A DNA stretch of 49,965 nt from positions 1-49,965 of the forward strand of contig CAYXDO010000076.1 of assembly GCA_964463485.1 (NCBI GenBank). Direction: 5' to 3'. Shown here in pieces: positions 47,474-49,965 of this stretch (within the stretch, counting starts at the first letter, position 1; every line of letters begins with the position of its first letter). The DNA comes from CAYXDO01 sp964463485 (GTDB lineage Bacteria; Myxococcota; Kuafuiibacteriia; Kuafuiibacteriales; Kuafuiibacteriaceae). The notes under the pieces are model-generated. The model did no database searches. It was not told the DNA's origin and worked only from the letters and a program-made list of their open reading frames with translations. The translations under genes and the position numbers were made by a program.

Positions 47474-49965
47474 TCACTTCTTCTTCTTGAAGACGCCGGT
47501 GAGCCAACCCCACACGCCCGCCGGTTTCTGCTGAGCGACCTCGGCGGCGTGAATTCGCTTCTGGGCGCTCTCGGCCTGTCTCTTGAGCCCTTCGTGGGTG
47601 AGCTTTCCGGTGAGGCCGAGGGTCTCGCGGATGTCTTGCGGTGTGCCTTTGGTGCCGAACTTCGAACGGACCACGCGTCCTGTCGCGAGCTCTTTGGCCG
47701 ACAGCTCCAAGATGCACTCGCCGTTCACCGAGAAGCTGACCTCGACGGCGACGGCGCCCTTGGCACCCTTCGGCAGGTCGGTGATGACGAGGAGTCCGAG
47801 GGGCTCGTCGTTCAACACCGAGGCTTCGTCCTCGCCCTGGAAGACGAGGATCTCGAACCCAGTCTGATCGTCGCGCGTGGTCCGAACGGTGTGTGTGCGA
47901 ACGACCGGGAGCGTCGTGTCGCGTTCGACGATCTTGCGCATGCGTCCGCCTGGCAAGCCGATGCCGATCGACATCGGGAGGGTGTCGATCAGGAGGATGC
48001 TGTCCTTGGATCCGAGGCTGGCTCCGTATTGGGCCGCGCCGAGCGCGACCGCTTCGTCCGGGTGGATGTTGCGCTTGGGCTCCTTCTTGAAGACCTCACG
48101 GACCTTGGTCTGAACGATCGGCGTTCGAGTTTGGCCGCCGACGAGGATGATGTCGTCGACGTCTTCGGGGTTCATGCCGACGCGGCCGGTCACCTCACGA
48201 ACGATCTCGATGGTGCGGTCGACGAGCGCCTCGAACATGGGCTCCACGTCCGATCGACGAATGCGGACTTGGACCGGAAAAGCGGCATAACCTTGCACGA
48301 CGAAGTGGTCGATGCGGACTTCGGTGCTCTCGCGTTCGGAGAGCTCGCGCTTGGCGTGCTCGGCGAACTGCAACAGGCGAGCGACGGCCATCTCGTCTTC
48401 GCGCGGATCGATGTTGTTTCGCTCGAGGATCGCGCGGGCGACGATGCCCGCGATGCACGCGTCGAAGTCGATGCCGCCGAGGAAGGTGTCGCCGCCGGTG
48501 GCTTTGACTTCGTAGACGTCGCCGTCGATCTCGAGGAGCGAGGCGTCGAACGTTCCGCCGCCGAGGTCGTAGACGAGGACCTTGCGTCCCTCGAGCCCTC
48601 TGCCGACGCCGTAGTTGAGGGCTGCGGCGGTGGGCTCCGCGAGGACGCGCTCGACGTGGAACCCGGCGATCTCACCGGCGACTCGGACGGCATCGCGCTG
48701 TCGATCGTTGTAATACGCGGGGCACGTGATGACGGCACGGTTCACGCGCCCTTGGAGCTGTAGGCTTGCGCTCTCACGGACCTCTTTGAGGATGAGCGCG
48801 GAGACCTCTTCGAGGGAGACGACCTCGGTCTTGAGCTTGATGGCGACCTCACCCTCTTCACCTTCGACGAGGTCGTACGCGAAGTTGTCTCGGAGGCGTT
48901 GCACGACGGGGGAGTTGAACGGGCGCCCGATGAAACGTTTGGCGCCGATGATCGTGTACTTCGGGTTGGTCGGGAGCTGACGGATAGCGGCGTCGCCGAC
49001 GACGGTTTTTCCGCCATCACCGAACATGACGGCGGAAGGGATCGTTCGGGTGCCCCAGCGTGATGGGATGACGCGAGGCTTTCCGTTTTCGATGACGGCC
49101 GCGCAGGTGTAGGTCGTGCCGAGGTCGATACCGAGCACGATCTCACCCTTCTGGCCCAAGGGCGGGCGGTGCTTTCTTCCGCGCGGCATGGGGCGCTCGG
49201 GCTCGGTCACCTTTGCGGGTGCTTCGGGGGCGGGAGCTTTCTGTTCGACCGCGGGGGTGCCTTCGAGCACGCCTTCGACGGACTTACCTGCGACGTAGAT
49301 GTAGCCAGATTCCTCGCGAGGCTTGGCGCGTCGTCGCCCGAAGGTGAAGGTGCTCAGGTCGAGCGGCTCGGCCGGCTTGACCTCAGCGTCTCGCGTCGCG
49401 GGCCGAGCGCCGGACGCTTTCTCTTTTGCGATCGTGGCGCGCGCGCGGGGCTCGAATTTGCCAGCGGCCTCGTCGCCTGCTTGTGAAGGAGACCGCGGCG
49501 GGGCCACGCGAGGGTCGCTTTGCGCTCGCCCGCGCGCTTCGGAGGCAGGTCGCCGGGTCTCGGTGACCGGGCGGCTCCGCGCTTGGCTCGGCGCGCGGGT
49601 GCCGACTGAACCCGGGAGCGGGATCGGGTTGTCGGAAGTGGGGTCGTCGGGCGCCGAGCCTGGAACCGGGGCCGGACGCCGCTTCTGCAACCACTCGGGG
49701 AGGCTGTCGTTTTCGTCGGAACCATTGCCCCGCAGGCGCTCGCCCAAATCGATTTCGTAAGGCTCGTCGTGTTGGGCAGGCTGCGCCTCCGTGGAAGCGG
49801 CGAGCTCAGCAGGGTCGGGCACAGCCGGAGCTGGCGGCGCGTCGGACGCGATCGCCGGAGCTGCGTCGGCGCTGCTCGGCGTGGGAGGAGCGATCGCTGG
49901 GGTCGCGGGTGCGGGCGGAGCGATCGCGGGGGCCGCGGAGGGGGTGCTGGGTGCGGGCGGAGCGA
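47474..49965 (-). CDS. Hsp70-family chaperone with Pro/Ala-rich N-terminal extension (partial)
   Basis: The frame is open through the right edge of the window, so the true start lies outside. From a GTG at 49822, residues 1-225 are disordered (Pro/Ala/Arg, e.g. TRAPSQARSRPVTETRRPAS); the 140 bp beyond it are similarly Pro/Ala-rich (APPAPATPAIAPPTPSS). The Hsp70 nucleotide-binding domain starts with GIDLGTTYTCAAVI at about 231, later VYDLGGGTFDASLLEIDG, VGGQTRTP. The substrate domain follows, then a shortened lid (KLTHEGLKRQAESAQKRIHA) and a basic end (TGVFKKKK). Not a housekeeping DnaK: the extension and short lid set it apart. Confidence 0.93.
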   Translation of the reverse strand, partial: APPAPSTPSAAPAIAPPAPATPAIAPPTPSSADAAPAIASDAPPAPAVPDPAELAASTEAQPAQHDEPYEIDLGERLRGNGSDENDSLPEWLQKRRPAPVPGSAPDDPTSDNPIPLPGSVGTRAPSQARSRPVTETRRPASEARGRAQSDPRVAPPRSPSQAGDEAAGKFEPRARATIAKEKASGARPATRDAEVKPAEPLDLSTFTFGRRRAKPREESGYIYVAGKSVEGVLEGTPAVEQKAPAPEAPAKVTEPERPMPRGRKHRPPLGQKGEIVLGIDLGTTYTCAAVIENGKPRVIPSRWGTRTIPSAVMFGDGGKTVVGDAAIRQLPTNPKYTIIGAKRFIGRPFNSPVVQRLRDNFAYDLVEGEEGEVAIKLKTEVVSLEEVSALILKEVRESASLQLQGRVNRAVITCPAYYNDRQRDAVRVAGEIAGFHVERVLAEPTAAALNYGVGRGLEGRKVLVYDLGGGTFDASLLEIDGDVYEVKATGGDTFLGGIDFDACIAGIVARAILERNNIDPREDEMAVARLLQFAEHAKRELSERESTEVRIDHFVVQGYAAFPVQVRIRRSDVEPMFEALVDRTIEIVREVTGRVGMNPEDVDDIILVGGQTRTPIVQTKVREVFKKEPKRNIHPDEAVALGAAQYGASLGSKDSILLIDTLPMSIGIGLPGGRMRKIVERDTTLPVVRTHTVRTTRDDQTGFEILVFQGEDEASVLNDEPLGLLVITDLPKGAKGAVAVEVSFSVNGECILELSAKELATGRVVRSKFGTKGTPQDIRETLGLTGKLTHEGLKRQAESAQKRIHAAEVAQQKPAGVWGWLTGVFKKKK

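Noticed and set aside
47549..48763. 404-residue open frame opposite the Hsp70 gene
   Set aside because: Mirror of conserved Hsp70 codons on the other strand, no domain, no ribosome site.
1..49965. tRNA or rRNA genes
   Set aside because: I looked for TTCGA-type T-loops with paired arms and for conserved rRNA stretches and found none that fold convincingly; a short one could be missed without a covariance search.

Overview
The window is high-GC, densely coding DNA from a Gram-negative bacterium with an outer membrane. It resembles the myxobacteria and relatives (Myxococcota). The pointers are the many lipoproteins with a Cys lipobox followed by Asp/Gly/Pro-rich linkers, TolQ/TolR-type proton-channel genes, beta-propeller lipoproteins, an Hsp70 with a long Pro/Ala-rich N-terminus, and many Asp/Glu/Arg-rich proteins with GTG or TTG starts. 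This placement is inferred from gene style; there is no rRNA or other phylogenetic marker here. I saw no tRNA, rRNA, CRISPR array, transposase, reverse transcriptase or phage gene.

Layout. 0.2-3.1 kb: a YfiR-like secreted protein, then an osmoprotectant ABC transporter whose binding protein and permease are one polypeptide. 3.3-4.9 kb: a hipBA toxin-antitoxin operon with two matching operator palindromes, bracketed by direct repeats of about 82 bp that carry both edges of the neighbouring genes. 5.0-9.4 kb: a prolyl oligopeptidase with a 16-proline linker, a propeller-like lipoprotein and a membrane fatty-acid/sterol hydroxylase. 9.4-15 kb: small unknown genes, a TldD protease, two orphan ClpX-type zinc-finger proteins in tandem, a glyoxalase-fold protein and a small lipoprotein. 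15-23.8 kb: an AdoHcy-hydrolase-like protein, a flotillin-like protein, cystathionine beta-synthase, a degenerate SDR, a possible beta-barrel protein, an Fpg/Nei glycosylase that has lost its zinc finger, and a CAP-domain lipoprotein. 23.8-25.2 kb: a 1.4-kb gene-free stretch built of modular repeats and one long imperfect inverted repeat. 25.2-32.7 kb: an unknown protein, RecJ, a lipoprotein, a von Willebrand factor A lipoprotein and a WGR-domain DNA ligase. 32.7-39.5 kb: a surface-glycan type cluster (YfhO-like and GT-C-like membrane proteins, FkbM methyltransferase, GT2 transferase, zinc-ribbon methyltransferase). 39.5-44.2 kb: a c-type cytochrome lipoprotein and its partner outer-membrane-type protein behind a Fur-box-like site, a lipoprotein, and a metallo-beta-lactamase-fold/RegB/RegA redox operon. 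44.2-50 kb: a TolQ-TolR-TolR proton-channel operon, a seven-bladed propeller lipoprotein, and an Hsp70 cut by the window edge.

The strongest unexplained signals are the hipBA island between its long direct repeats, the modular repeat family spread over the 0, 9.5, 14.5 and 24-25 kb sites with its roughly 75-bp-arm inverted repeat, the three triloop hairpins near 10.2 kb, the tandem orphan ClpX zinc-finger genes, and the metallo-hydrolase fused by overlap to a RegB/RegA redox system.
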